A stretch of 64,000 nt of DNA from Vanrija pseudolonga. Its lineage: Eukaryota; Basidiomycota; Tremellomycetes; Trichosporonales; Trichosporonaceae. The stretch covers positions 2,604,001-2,668,000 of the forward strand of contig NC_085852.1 of the NCBI RefSeq assembly GCF_020906515.1, given 5' to 3'. The first letter of the stretch is position 1, and each line of letters opens with the position of its first letter. The position numbers and the translations under genes were made by a program. The notes under the pieces are model-generated. The model was not told the origin of the DNA and did not search any database. It was given only the letters and a program-made list of their open reading frames with translations. Positions 18,898 through 30,900 of the stretch are shown here, piece by piece.

Positions 18898-21201
18898 CTA
18901 CTCGTCGTCATCGTCCTCGTCGTCGTCCTCGCTCCCGCTGTCCAGCTCGGGGATCATGTCGTCGTCTTCGTCGTCGTCCGCCGCGGCGGGAGCAGAGGCT
19001 GGAGCGGCTGCTGGCTCTGGCGCCACCGGCTTTGAGGACGAAGCGGACGGCGCAGACATGAACGACGCCGCGGGAGTAGCGGCGACAGACGCCTCAGTCA
19101 CAACGGGCGGCGCTGGGGCAACAGGCTGAACAGCTAACGGCTGCACCAGAGGCTGCGCAGCCTGCTGGACCACTGGCGCCGCCTGGACCACAGGCAAAAC
19201 AACCGGTGCGGGCACGAACACAGGCGCAGGCGCAGCGACCGCCGCCGCCGCCGCCACAACCTGCACCTTGGCAGGTGGCGCCGACGCCCAGTCGTCCACG
19301 GCCATCTCCTCGTCGTCCGACTCGTCCTGCCCTGCACCTCCGGCCACCTCATCAGCCGTGAAGAAGCCCATCTCCCTGCGGATCTTCTTCTCCTCGTCCG
19401 ACTCGGGGGCAAAGTAGTGCAGCTGCGAGAGCGGGGGCAGAGGGCGCGCCATGGGCGGGAGGGCCGGGTGGAGGAGGAGCGAGAAGGCCTGGCGGGACGC
19501 CTCGGTCTTGAACGTTGGCAGGAGGGAGAGCAGGAGCACGCGGATGTCGCGCGACGTGCCGCCCGACCCCTCGTTCATGATGGCGACGTGCTCAAGCGCC
19601 GCAGTCACCGCGCGCTCCAGCTCGAGGTGCGATGCCTTGTCGGCAAACGACGCAATGCGGCCGGGGAGCGAGAGGAACAGCGACAGGTGGAGCCGGATGG
19701 AAAAGTTGAGCAGGGCCGGCGAGAGCAGCGGCGCCGAGTGCAGGAGCGGGGTGAGCTCGAGTGCGGCGAGGATGACCTCGGCGTCGGCCTTGGACACGGG
19801 CTTGGGCGCGCGGCCCTCGAGGCCGCCGACGAGCGCGTCCTCGGCGCCGCGGCCGCGCTTCTTGCCGCGTTTGCCCTGGTGCACGGGCACCGCGGTGGTG
19901 GGCTTGGAGTCGAGCGCCGTGCCGATGACGCCGAGGGCGAAGCGCAGCAGGCGGGTGACGTACTCGGTCGGCAAGATGGCAGCGGGGTACTGTTCGAGCC
20001 AGATTGTGTGCCACAGCAGGAGCTTGGCGCGCGCGTCGGCCATGTAGCTCGGCGTCGTCTCGAGGAGGTACACCGTGTGCTCGAGAATCGCCGTGAGGTG
20101 GGGGAGGAGATGGTCGCCGCAGGACAGGGCCGCCTGGCCGAGGAGCAGCAGACCGGCGGTGTTGAGGCGCGGGATGGCGGACAGCAGCGCGGCGTGGTGA
20201 ACGGGCGAGACGTGCTCGGCGACGGGCGTCTCAAAGGTCAGGTTGACGGCGCGCAGCGCACACGACACGACCTGGACGAGCGGGACGGGCACCGGCCGGG
20301 CGCTAGGCAGGCGGAGCAGTGCGAGCACGAGCTCGGTGTAACCCTCTACCCAGGCGATAGCGGCCTCTGCCCGCGCGGTCGGGTCGACAGGCAGCGGGGG
20401 GAGTGTCGCAGGCGAGGGGAACGGGGTCGCGCGCGGCGCCTCCTCAGCCCACGCGTCGGCCGCGAGGCCAGCCACGCCGGCGGCGAACCCGCCGAGCGCG
20501 TCCTTGACGTCGGCACCCCATGCGGCCGGCGCGCCAGCCTTGCCCGCCACGAGGTGGAAGACGGCGAGCGTCTCGGCGGCGGCGAGGATGATCGGCTCGG
20601 GCGCGAGCGCGGGCGGGATGCGGAGCAGGAGCGCGGTGAGGATTGAGCGGAGCGTCGCCGTTGTGGGGCGGAACGGGGCCGGGTTGGCGATGAGCAGGGT
20701 CCGGAGGGCGGCGAGGACGGCGTGCAGGCCTGCCCACTCGGCGGCAGGGACGAGCCGCTCGACGAGGCGCGAGAGCGAGATGGCCAGCTTGCCTAGCGAC
20801 GGCTGGACAACCTCGCGCTCGAGCGTGGGCGCGAACGGCGCGGCGGCGACGAGCGCGCCCGCGAGGGAGAGGTACGCTGGCAGCGCGGAGACAGGCGTCG
20901 CGGGGGCAGCGAGCGCGCCGAGCGCCGCGCCCATCCAGTTCTTTCCGCTCTGCGCAGACGCGTACCCCTCCGTGTCCTGCTCGATTATTGCCCCGGCGAG
21001 CTCGCACGCGCCCGGGTCGCGCGCGCCCACGGCCGCGTTGAGCCGCGCGAGAAACTTGTTGACTGCCGACGTGGGCAGGCGCGACGGGTGCGCGAACGGC
21101 GACTGCTGCAATACCAGCTCGGCGAGCGCCGCCGACGGGAGCGGTAGCGCCGAGAGCAGCGTCAGGACCGCCTTGCTGCTTGGCGCTCCGGTCTCGGTCA
21201 T
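18898..21201 (-). CDS. RIX1: Pre-rRNA processing protein Rix1/PELP1
   Basis: Large intronless gene, 767 residues. Rix1 is the scaffold of the Rix1-Ipi1-Ipi3 complex, which acts with Rea1/Mdn1 in nucleolar and nucleoplasmic 60S maturation. The N-terminal 580 residues are an alpha-solenoid of Ala/Leu-rich helices (for example AEWAGLHAVLAALRTLLIAN, TATLRSILTALLLRIPPAL), as in RIX1-domain proteins. After residue 600 comes a disordered Pro/Ala/Val stretch, then an acidic tail (DDDEDDDMIPELDSGSEDD) like that of PELP1. A short basic GKRGKKRGRGAED near residue 450 is a candidate nuclear localisation signal. The ATG at 21201 starts the conserved helix region; upstream in-frame codons look like leader. 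Identification rests on overall architecture and weak motifs. Confidence 0.75.
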   Translation of the reverse strand: MTETGAPSSKAVLTLLSALPLPSAALAELVLQQSPFAHPSRLPTSAVNKFLARLNAAVGARDPGACELAGAIIEQDTEGYASAQSGKNWMGAALGALAAPATPVSALPAYLSLAGALVAAAPFAPTLEREVVQPSLGKLAISLSRLVERLVPAAEWAGLHAVLAALRTLLIANPAPFRPTTATLRSILTALLLRIPPALAPEPIILAAAETLAVFHLVAGKAGAPAAWGADVKDALGGFAAGVAGLAADAWAEEAPRATPFPSPATLPPLPVDPTARAEAAIAWVEGYTELVLALLRLPSARPVPVPLVQVVSCALRAVNLTFETPVAEHVSPVHHAALLSAIPRLNTAGLLLLGQAALSCGDHLLPHLTAILEHTVYLLETTPSYMADARAKLLLWHTIWLEQYPAAILPTEYVTRLLRFALGVIGTALDSKPTTAVPVHQGKRGKKRGRGAEDALVGGLEGRAPKPVSKADAEVILAALELTPLLHSAPLLSPALLNFSIRLHLSLFLSLPGRIASFADKASHLELERAVTAALEHVAIMNEGSGGTSRDIRVLLLSLLPTFKTEASRQAFSLLLHPALPPMARPLPPLSQLHYFAPESDEEKKIRREMGFFTADEVAGGAGQDESDDEEMAVDDWASAPPAKVQVVAAAAAVAAPAPVFVPAPVVLPVVQAAPVVQQAAQPLVQPLAVQPVAPAPPVVTEASVAATPAASFMSAPSASSSKPVAPEPAAAPASAPAAADDDEDDDMIPELDSGSEDDDEDDDDE

Positions 21202-21404
21202 GGTGTTGGTAGGGGGTTGTTTGGCAAAAGTTGCATCATGGTGGGTGGTGGACTTGTTCATCTTCAACATTTCTTATCTCGGAGGACACCGTGGGAAAGT
21301 TGGCCTGGGGTATCCTAAACCGACGTCGATGCAGTTCCCTCCCTCCCTCCCAACACCTCATCTGCTGCCATGCTTATGCATATACACTATCTGCCGCCTA
21401 CTGC

Positions 21405-23975
21405 CTAGTACGGGAGACCACCGTCTCCGCCACCAGCCGCCTCGTCGAGATCCCGGTAGCTGAGTCGGCCCTTGCGAGCGCGAGGGTCCTCGCCGCCGGG
21501 GGGAGCAGGAGGAAGAGCACCCAGGGGGGCGTCGCGGGTTTGGCCCTTGGAGCCAGAGGGAGAAGGCCCAGCAGGTCCGCCGCTGGGTCCAGCTCCCCCA
21601 CCCGCGCCTCCTCCCTGCTGCATCATCATCTGCATGTGCATCATCATCATCATTTGCTGTTGCATGGCCATGTTGAAGCCGGGCTGGTTGGCGGCTTGGT
21701 TGAACATGGCCTGCGTCGCCTTGGTCGGGTTGAAGGCCGGCAAGACGCCGGACGACAGCGGAAGCTGGTCGTCAATGGCAGCAGGTGTTGTGCTTGATGG
21801 GTGGATATGCTGCGGGTCGAGAACAAACGCGTTGAACACGGCCAGGTCGTCGAGCTTGTCCTTGACGGTCTCGGGGTGCTTGGAAACGACGTGCTTGATG
21901 ACGTACTCGGGCGCGCGGAAGAGCTTGGAGCACGCCTTGCAGCGGTACTTGTCCTGCTCTTCTTGCTTGATGCTCGGCGCGGTCAGGCGCTTGGTCTCGT
22001 CTTCAATGTCGCGGCCGCCGTACTCGACGACATCGACGTCGTCCTCAATGAGGGCGCGTGTCCTTAGGTCGAGGTTCTCGATCCACTTTTCGTCGTTGCT
22101 CTTTGACGGGTAGGTGTAGCGCTGCTTGCCGTTGCCCTCTGCCTTGGCAACCGAGTCGCGTCGTTCGCGGCTCGCCTCGTCGCGTCCTTCCCGAGTCGCC
22201 TCGTCACCGTCGTTCATTTCAAGATCGCCCTCGCCCTCGGCCTTGGCCTCCTCGCCGCGGCCATTCTCATCACCCCGAGTCTTCTCCTCTGTCGCGGCTG
22301 ATGGCTCCTCGGGCTGAGCGCGAACGTGACCCACGCACTTGCGCTGAAGCTCCTCGGGGAATGCAGTCGGGACAACGCAGTAGTAGCACGTGTTGAGTCC
22401 GTTGCGGAGGTACGCGAGGTACTGGTCAAGGGTGATCTTGGCCCTGCGGAGCTGCTGCTCCTCGTCCAGTTCGTCGCCATCCAAGCTGTCGCGGGCGAGG
22501 AGTCTGGCAACGACGTCGGCGACAACGTCGCTCCCACGCTCACGGATACCCGGGGTCGAGTCCTTGGTCTCGGCGTCCTTCTCAGCGGCCTCGCCTTCTG
22601 CTTCTGGTGCAGGAGTCGCATCCTCGAGCAGCTCGTCCTCCAGCCTGCGCGCCAAGTCACGGGCGTTGGCGGCGTCGGCCTCGAGGCGGTATAAGGTGTT
22701 GGCCACAGGTGGGGTCACACGAATACGTCCAATGATTGGGGTCGCATTGACACCCATGTGGAATGTAAAGTTGTCGACCTGGTGGGTGAGCTCTCTTCAC
22801 GATGCTTGTACCCACCTTTGAACCGTCAATGGCCTTGACTGCCTCCTCAACATCCACACCGTCCTCGTACTGCGCCCAGCCAACGCGGTGGAAGCTCTTC
22901 TTCGCAGAAGGCTCTGACAATGCGAGCCACTGGAAGCCGGGGTGGGCCGCAAACACACCCTCCAGGTCCGGACGCGAGGTGGAAGGAGGAACGGTCTTGA
23001 CAAAGACCTGTCCAGGGCGGGGCGGCACCTCAATGCGTAAAGGGTCCCACGCCGAGTCCTCGCCGAGGGCGCGGTCCAATCCCTCTGGCTCATCGCGCGG
23101 AATTCTTGTGTCGTCTTGGGCCATGTCAATACTGTGGCACGCACGCATGGAAACACTCACCAGACTGGTCAAAGTTGATGTCGTCCCACTTGCCCTCGCG
23201 CAGCTCGTCAATGTACTGCTGCACGGCGGGCACTCGACCCTGACGGTTGACACGGCGGCGCAGTGCCCCCGACTCTGATGAGGGCGAGTAGCGCTCCTTG
23301 AACCATGATTCGTCACGATGTGTCAAGTAGATTGTGAAGAGCTGGGGTCAGCGCTGCCAGGAGAGGTTTACTCACCTGCCTCGACGTGTACTCCTTCCTG
23401 TATCGCTCGTAGCGCTTGGCCATTCCATGCTTCTCAATCAGGACCGACTCTGGTAAGAGGCCGCTCTCGACGTCGTTGCGAATGCGGCGGAGGTCCTCGT
23501 CATCCGAACGCGCAGTCTGGGGGTGCGATGCACGGAACCACTCGGCGAACTGGCGGAATGTCAACAGCGAGTCGATGCTGGCTGGGTCTGGCAACGCGTG
23601 CGACTGGTGCGGCCGCGAAGGTGACGGTGAGCGCTTCCGTGGGCGCTGGTGCGAGTACGACGGAGATGGCGACCGGCGACGCTTACGGTCTACGAGGTCA
23701 GATGCAATCGAAAGAAGCAGCGACTCACCATAGTCACCGTCCCAGCGGTCCTCAACTTCGCGTCTCGAATCCCAACGGTCAGGAGTGGTCTCGTAGCCGC
23801 GACTGGGTTGAGGTGGGGCGTTCTCATAGTAGGTCGCCACGTCTTCGTGGCGATGAGCCACTGGTGCGAAGCCACTTCTCGAGAAGCCGGGGCGAGAGTC
23901 GTCGTGTCCGCGCTCTGGCGAGCGAGACGGAGGCGCATCAACCGGCTTTGATGGCAGTGAAGCGTGTCCCGACAT
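21405..23975 (-). CDS. ARS2: ARS2/SERRATE-type zinc-finger RNA effector protein
   Basis: Partner of the nuclear cap-binding complex that sorts RNA polymerase II transcripts toward processing, export or decay. Five or six exons on the minus strand. The N-terminus is rich in RS/RD and DRKRRRSPSPSYSH-type segments. Then come FAEWFRASHP, EKHGMAKRYERYRKEY and LFTIYLTHRDESWFKERY, the DUF3546/SERRATE N-domain. A middle RRM-like domain carries KTVPPSTSRPDLEGVF and GWAQYEDGVDVEEA. The C-terminal part has NTCYYC, the zinc finger KYRCKACSKLFRAPEYVIKH and HVVSKHPE, then Met/Gln- and Gly/Pro-rich sequence, and ends with RLSYRDLD plus a Gly-rich tail. The SYRDLD motif near the C-terminus is the cap-binding-complex-contacting end in animals. 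The ATG at 23975 is preferred over upstream in-frame leader codons. Confidence 0.9.
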
Positions 23976-25048
23976 GGTTGCGGGTGCCAGCAGGGCTGTT
24001 GTTTGGCGATGTGATGAGATCGAGACGACCAAAGGTGGTATGGCCGATGGATCGAGCGGAACAAGGCCTACACGATGACATTGTGGTGAGCAAGCTGGAC
24101 AGTGAGAGAGAGAAAGAGTATGTACCTGGTTTGTGTTATGCGACTCTACTGGGTGCTGGGGCTTGTACTCGATGCTGTAGTGTTGTGACGCACAGCAGCA
24201 GCAGTTGTAGCAATCAACAGCAAGCAAGCAGTCTTGGAAGTCGTTATTGTGCGTCGACCACCAAAGTGGTGCAATTGACGCGCTCGCGCTGCCAGCTGCC
24301 TAGCTGCCAGGCGGCTGCTTGGCTCAGAGGCACACGCCAGGGTCTGTCGCGTGGTGGAAATAATTAACGCCGGTCATGTGGCATTCCTTTGGGCCTGTTG
24401 CTTTTGATCGGCGTGGTCGGCCGGGTATGAGGTCACTGAACCCGGGGTAAGTGTGATGCAAATGTTGGGCCCCGCGCGATCAGATTCGAGTTTTGCGCCT
24501 GGCTGGGCAGTGGTGTGCAAATGATGGGAAGAGGCTGAGGGGGGGACTGGACCCTGAAACTTGATCATTCCCTGCAGCCTCCCCGGCGCGCGCGCAGCGA
24601 GGTGCACGGCGGGGAACGAGGAACAAGCGCGGACAGAAGCAACAAAGGCTCTTGCTGCAACCGCGCTGCTGGCTGCTGATTGCCATGGACGCCAGATTGC
24701 GCCTTGCAGCCTTGCAGCGCCGTGACGCCGCGCGCCCACTTGCCACAGACAACGTAGCCAAAGGTCCAATCCGATATCGACGGGCGGGGCGGCGGGCGGT
24801 TGTGAGCAATCTGACTCGTTGGTCGTTCACCGGCGGGCCAACCAACAACCGACGCGACTCGTTGACGCAACGCACACCCGACACCCACCCAGCCAGGCTA
24901 GCCTAGCCCGTGACCTCATCGCTTGCCGCAACCCACCACCCACCCCCACCCCCGCGTCCGCATACATCACACATCGCATCACTCACATCCATCTCTTGCA
25001 TCCACCTCCCCCCCCCCATCCATCATCGCCACTCATACCACCACCACA
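23976..25048. promoter_or_regulatory. Divergent promoter, ARS2 / NIPSNAP
   Basis: About 1.07 kb between two outward-facing starts. A run of C/A-rich sequence (24925-25048), including a C8 tract near 25010, forms the NIPSNAP leader. On the left, a CAAG/GCAGCAG-rich stretch near 24190-24230 flanks ARS2. No RNA gene or element was recognised in the middle. Confidence 0.45.
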
Positions 25049-26228
25049 ATGCTCCGCAGGGCTCTCATCAGGACCCCTCTCCAGGCAACTCGCCACTCTA
25101 TCGTAGCTCCCTCTGCCCGCGCTCTCCACGCCACGCCGCTGGCATGGGAACCGTCTAAGGCTAAGGGCGAGGAAGCGGCGGCTCCCGACGGCGAGCAAAA
25201 GGCCGCCGATGCCAACCGTTCAATCCTCGGTGTAAGTGCTGCAACGGCTGTTAGGGAGCGTAGAGCTCGCCGCCGGATGAGAGGATGGTCGCTCATGCAT
25301 GAAGTCCCTCTTCTACGGTTCCGACACGGCCAAGGCCGAGGGCGACATCACCAAGAGCCAGCACTCGAAGATCGTCGGCCGCGGCAAGTACGTCCACGAG
25401 CTCATCACGCACTCGGTTATCCCGGGGCACCGCGATGCGTACGTCGAGGCTGCCGACAAGTACTTTGCCGCCTTGATCGACCACCACTCGGAGCTGGGCA
25501 ACCTCAAGGTGTCGGGCAGCTTTGAGACCATTGTTGGCGACGTTGGCAACTTTAACCATATCCTCGAGTACGATGGCTACAAGGGCTACGACCAGGCGCT
25601 CCAGAGCCACCGTGATAGCAAGGTAAGTTGGGCCGCCGCCGCACAGACCCGTTTGATGGATCACGAGGTACTCACTGTGCCTCAGGACCTCAAGTCCAAG
25701 CTCGATGCCATCCTTCCCCACCTCCAGAGCCGCCAGCACCAGATCATCTCCGAGTTCTCCTTCTGGCCGTCTTCGCCTCCATACAACAGCGGCTACCCCA
25801 ACGGTGGCGTCTTTGAGCTGCGTACATACCAGCTGCAGCCTGGAAAGCTTCTCGAGTGGGAGTTCGCCTGGCGCAGGGGCCTCGAGGCCCGGCGGCAGTT
25901 TGTCGTGAGTACCACATGATTGATGGCCCGCCGTGTCTGTGCGCGTCATCACTGACACCTTTGCAGGAGCCCGTGGGCGCCTTCTTCTCGCAGGTCGGCC
26001 AGCTGCACCATGTGATGCACATCTGGCACTACCCCAGCCTGCAGGCGCGAAAGGAGACTCGCGAGTCTGCCTGGAGCATTGGTGGCTGGAGTGAGACTGT
26101 CAGGGAGGTGAGTAGCGCCGTGCTTCCAAAGTCTGTTCCGTGCTGATAATGATGCACAGACGGCGAGACTCGCTCAGTCAATGTCAACCGAGATCATGGT
26201 TCCGACCAGCTGGAGCCCCCTGCGTTAA
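25049..26228 (+). CDS. NIPSNAP-family mitochondrial protein
   Basis: Homologue of animal NIPSNAP1/2, mitochondrial proteins that in mammals signal mitophagy when exposed on damaged organelles; the fungal function is not established. Five exons (25049-25231, 25305-25622, 25686-25904, 25967-26107, 26160-26228) total 930 bases, 309 residues. A basic presequence (MLRRALIRTPLQATRHSIV) is followed by a first ferredoxin-like domain with KYVHELITHSVIPGHRDAY. The second has QHQIISEFSFWPSSPPY, FELRTYQLQPGKLLEWEF, WRRGLEARRQ, EPVGAFFSQVGQLHHVMHIW and AWSIGGWSETVRE. The end MVPTSWSPLR is the standard family C-terminus. All introns are canonical. Convergent with the next gene. Confidence 0.95.
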
Positions 26229-26427
26229 TCAGGCGAGCGACCACAACACTGGGCTCCCCTCCCGAGAGGAGCTCATCAGAGAACGATTTCACCGGTTGTA
26301 CTGTAGTTTCCAGCACGGATACAGGGCATGCACGAAAGAGCTAAGGAATAATGGTAACACCTCGAGAATGAACAACTACTCTTATGACTATGACGCAGAC
26401 CTTGTCCTTCGGGGCACTTCTTTCGCT

Positions 26428-27190
26428 TCACACCTTGTCAACGACAGCGAGCAGCTCGGCCTGCCAGCGCGACACATCGTCCCTCAGCTCACTCAGCGCG
26501 ACGTAATGGGCGTTGAGGTAGTCTGTGACCGCTGCACGCACGTGGGGCTCGGGCTCGGGGGCGTACTCCTCCTCCTCGTCCGGCCACGGGTACGAACCTG
26601 GGAACGATGCCGTGTCCGTCGTACTCGAGCTCACGCTCCAGCTCGGCGAGTCTGGCTGGTAGCGCGCGAGTGTCTTCAACGCCGTCTCGACTGCGTCCTT
26701 GTGCCAGTCGAGGGTTGAGAGGACGGAACCCAGCTCGCTCGTCTGCTGGCCTGGACACACCACAGTCAGCGTAGCCCTGCGCGAGGCCCCACTCCCACCC
26801 ACAGAGCTTGCCGCGGTCCCAGAGCTGGGGGTTCTGGAACTCGGGGATGGACCAGAAAACCTTGACGTTGCGGTACTCTTCCTCGTACGTCGCCACCTTC
26901 TCGAAGAAGGCCTCGTCGGGGAGAACACCGATAGCGTAGCCGGGTGGCGAACCGGGCGCGGGCAGCGTCGAGCTGGGCGCGTCTCGGTGCAACTGACTCT
27001 GGTCAGCACGTTGATAAATTGGCCAACTACTTACAATGGCTGACACCCTTGCCTTGAAGCGCCCCCAGCCCCATGTTGCAGGCGGCGGCATCGTCGGGAC
27101 CGGCTTGGCGAGCTCAAGCTTGGGAGGTGGAATAGGCGGGCGCTGAGCAGACGACTTGGTGGCCTCGAGCTTGGGACGGCGAAAGCGCAT
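26428..27190 (-). CDS. Hypothetical protein, orphan
   Basis: I do not recognise this protein. Three exons (27035-27190, 26803-26998, 26428-26750) sum to 675 bases and 224 residues, with introns of 36 and 52 bases that have normal donors, a CTGAC branch sequence and CAG ends. The N-terminus is basic and Pro-rich (PPIPPPKLELAKPVP), followed by WGWGRFKARVSAI. The middle has FEKVATYEEEYRNVKVFW and PQLWDRGKLC. The C-terminal third is helical and acidic, with HKDAVETALKTLARY, EEEEYAPEPEPHVRAAVTDY and SRWQAELLAVVDKV. No signal peptide or membrane helix is present. The first intron is a multiple of three and open, so a retained form would add 12 residues. Helical C-terminus may mediate protein contacts, but this is a guess. 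Confidence 0.7.
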
Positions 27191-27995
27191 GCTGGTGGGG
27201 TGAGGTGGGGTAGCAGTGGTGGTGGTGTGGTGGTCGGTTGTGGGTTGGTGATGAGAACGGCCTTTACTGACCAACGCTTAAGACTGACTCACCCAGGCTG
27301 GCTGGCTCGGCGGGGTCGACTCTCCAGAGCCCCAGCATTCAGCCAGCGCCCGCCCCCAGCCATGTGTGTTACTCCGATGGCTTGCAGTGCACCGTGTGCA
27401 GTGGCGTGGGGACCAAGGGGACAATGACGTCCGCAGCGGCGAGTAACGTGTACAGCAGAGTGAGACGGGCACGACTCGACCGAGCTGCCACACCCACCTC
27501 TTGTTCGCCGTGTCTTCCCTCGGCACGGCGCGCACGGACCTCTGGCGCACGCGGATCCTTCCTTCCTTCTTTTCTTTGGTGCGCGCACAGACGGTGCGCG
27601 TGGGGTGACTCGACTTGGCATCCCTCATCTCCTCCTCGGTTTTGACTTTTCGTCATCACCTCATCCACCATCTCTCTGTCACTCTTCTCACCACCTCGAT
27701 CCTCATCCTGCCCCCCTCTCACTCAATCACTCCTCTACATCTATAAATCAGCATCTACCTCAGCACCAGCCCCCTCACGACCCTAACCTCACTGATCCGC
27801 ATCTCACAACTCGCACCCACCTCGCCCATCCCCACTACTCACTTCTCCTCACTCTCACCTTCCTTCCCTCACGACAACAACCCCCTCGCCACCCACCCCA
27901 CCTTCTCCGAGCCCCTGGAAACCCAAGCTGTGAGCTCACATCGATGTCACCCGCACCGACGCTGACTATTAGTCTCCATCTCTGCCTTTCACGCC
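27191..27995. promoter_or_regulatory. Divergent promoter with long pyrimidine/C-rich leader
   Basis: About 800 bases between outward-facing starts. From 27640 to 27905 the plus strand is almost free of G and is built of CT, CCA and CAT runs, a typical long leader of a basidiomycete gene. No distinct box or RNA gene is seen; a C-rich segment also precedes the plus-strand ATG. Confidence 0.45.
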
Positions 27996-30900
27996 ATGGC
28001 GGCCGGGGACAATGATAAGGCCCCGCGCTACAGGCCCAACCTTGGCACGGGGAAGACGCCCAACATCGGCTTCAGCTTTGCCCAGACGGGCTACCACAAG
28101 AGTAATGTCCTCGCTGCTGCGGCGAACCATCCGGCTCCACTCCGCTCTCGGAGCATGGCGCCTCTGCGCAACAGTGGAGGGAGGAAGGAGGCCCCAGCCC
28201 CTCCGACCCAGGAGGACGACGTGTTCTCCTCCTCTCCCATCAAGATTGGGGAGATTGGTGATCCAGATCCTTCTCGCACTCCTTCTGGGCCGCGCGACCA
28301 GCACCCCGACCAGTACACCCACTCCGGCTTCCATCCTTCCTTCCCAGTCGACGGGGATGACGAAATGAGGTCGTGGCCCCCAGCTCCTCTCAACCGCAAC
28401 CCCCCGCCCAAGACCAAAGACCCTGCCACTCCTCCAAGCCGCCATCAACTCCAACACATTGCTCCACAGCCGACTCACCTTCAACGCGTCGTCCCTCAGC
28501 TTACTGTACCTTCTGATATCGGCGATGAGTGCCCTCCAGCTCCAGACGGCCGCAGTCAAGACTCTCCGCCAAACGACCACGACGAGAACTACAACCCTCG
28601 TCCTCTCCCTCTTCACCGCAGTCTTTCTGCTCACCGCAGTCTTTCTGCTCACCCTCGCCTTTCTCGGACTCCACTCTCCTCTGTTCCGCGTGCCGGTAGG
28701 GAGATCCCACACAATGATTTCGGGCATCCTCGCGCTCCCGCCGCCGCATCGAAAGAGAAGCAACCTCTCTTTGAGGTCCCCGACGTGACCGCTGGAGACA
28801 GGAATGTCAACATGCTGGCGACCTACTCTCCCGAGCAGTCGGCATCTGGTCGTCCAGTGAAGGCTGATGCGGTATCGTCTGATGAGAACTATCATAGCTG
28901 GAGCTATGGTGAGCAGAAGGATTTCCAGACAACGCCTCCTCGTCCTCCCACCGATTTCGCTCGCCACCACCAGGATCTCGACGACGCACAGCAGACCCAG
29001 TCCAACACCGAGTCCCTCGGACAAGATGCTGGTCACTTCTCAGCCCCCACTCGCCCTAATTCTCCCCTGCACAGAGGCTTCTCTCATCCCCAAACTGCAG
29101 CCAGCCGCCCTTCGCTTTCTCGGCGACCCTCTCTTCATTCCGTCAAGTCTTTGGCCCAACCTAAAGGCACCACGCCAATCTTTGCGAACGAGTCCGGCAA
29201 TGGGTTTTCCTTCCGTGCGTCTGAAACACTCGCCCAGGAGAACAGGTTTGGTGGTGGCATAGACAACATGTAAGCCTCTGAAAACCGGGCGAAGGTACTT
29301 ACTCCGCCAGCGAACAGGACGACTTTCCCTCTCCACCTGGTCCGTTTGTTCAGGCGGCATCCGACAAGAGGCACTCGTTCCACGCGCATGGGACCTTTGG
29401 CAATAGGTGAGTCCTTACAACAGTTCAGTGTTGACGCTTGTCTTAAAGCCTTTCCATTCATCCTGCCGCGCCGTTCACTAGCTCACGCCCCGAACCGAGC
29501 CGCCCTTTCCTTCAAGACCCACCGCCACCTTCGTACACCGGGCCTACGATACCTAAGAACCTGTCACCCTCCCTCGACCTTGGTGACCTTGGCTCTCTGT
29601 TTCGCAAGATCGAGGACATGGGGCGCAAGTCCTTCGCGGCGGTGGTTACTCCTGGTTAGCAGCCCTCCCTAATTCTTGCAGGAGGAGGCCAACGCCAACC
29701 ATCTCAAGACGATAAAGGGGCTGCAGCTTGAAAAGTCTCGACTGTCGGAGCTCAATCACAAACTCGGTGAAGAGGTCCAGAATGCCAAAGAGGAAATCGA
29801 GGCCATCAAGCAGGCCAAAGAGGACAGCATAGCGAATGCTAAGAGGCTGGTTCAGGAGTGCATGAACAAGTATGTACTTTGCGATAGTGCTCGCGTTGAC
29901 ACCTCAGGGCCGCTGATATCAACTCGGCTTTCAACGCGTGCGAAGAGGCTTTGGCCTCGCGCATGGAATCTGCCGACGAAGCCATTGGGTTGTTGAGGCG
30001 CACGACTGCCGAAATGAACGACCTCAAAGAGGGTGTTGAGGAGCAGTGCAAGCGTGAGTGATGTGGCGTTAACAGGGCTCACAGCAGAATCCGAGAGAGC
30101 TCGTGAAGTCTTGGCCGCCACTGCCGCCGAGGCTATGAATCAGGCGAATGAGGCAACTGCAGCACACTCAAAGGCCCTAGATGAGCGCGACAAAGCCATG
30201 AAGGCCGCTGAAACAAAGGATGCTAGTGGGTTTTTCTGACAGACATGTGCTAACAGCCAGCCGTCCGCGAACTCATGGACAGCATTGCCACAAAGGAGGC
30301 TCACAAGTAGGCTTTCCATTCGAATCAGGCTGACCGTTAGCCAGCAGCTCATACAGAGCCTTCAAGCCATCGCCGAGGTTGTCGGCGATGATGCCAAGTC
30401 CTTTGCCCATCAGCTGGAGACGTGAGTGTTCAAATATTCTTTTCTAACCTCGTCAGCCTCGTTGGCAGCGGCCTTCTTTCCGTCGATTCCATCACTGCCT
30501 TCCAAGCCGATCGCGCAGACGACAAGTCTAGGTGGGTCCGTCGAGGCAGGACTTGCATTGACCATGTAGCCTTCAGGAGCTGAAGCAAGCCCAACTCGAA
30601 AACAAGAAGCTCATCGACGACCTTCGCAGTCAGCTACACGATGCGGAGCTTAGCAAGAACGACATGGAGAACGAGCTCTCCAGTGACCACCAACAAGCAA
30701 TTCACGACCTTGCAACCCGCCATAGCAATGCGTTAATGACATCTGCCCAAGAGATTAACACGTGGGTTACAAGAAATAGGACTCGCTGACTCCCAAACAG
30801 ACTCCAGACGACAAACGCGGCACTCAAGAAGGAGGTCACCGAACTCAAGGACAAGCTCCAGGCCAAAGGTGCCGAGGCCAAGGCTAACGATATTAAGCTG

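Noticed and set aside
19417-20646. Plus-strand open frame opposite RIX1
   Set aside because: Arg/Gly/Glu-rich antisense of Ala/Leu helices; no start context, splice logic or similarity.
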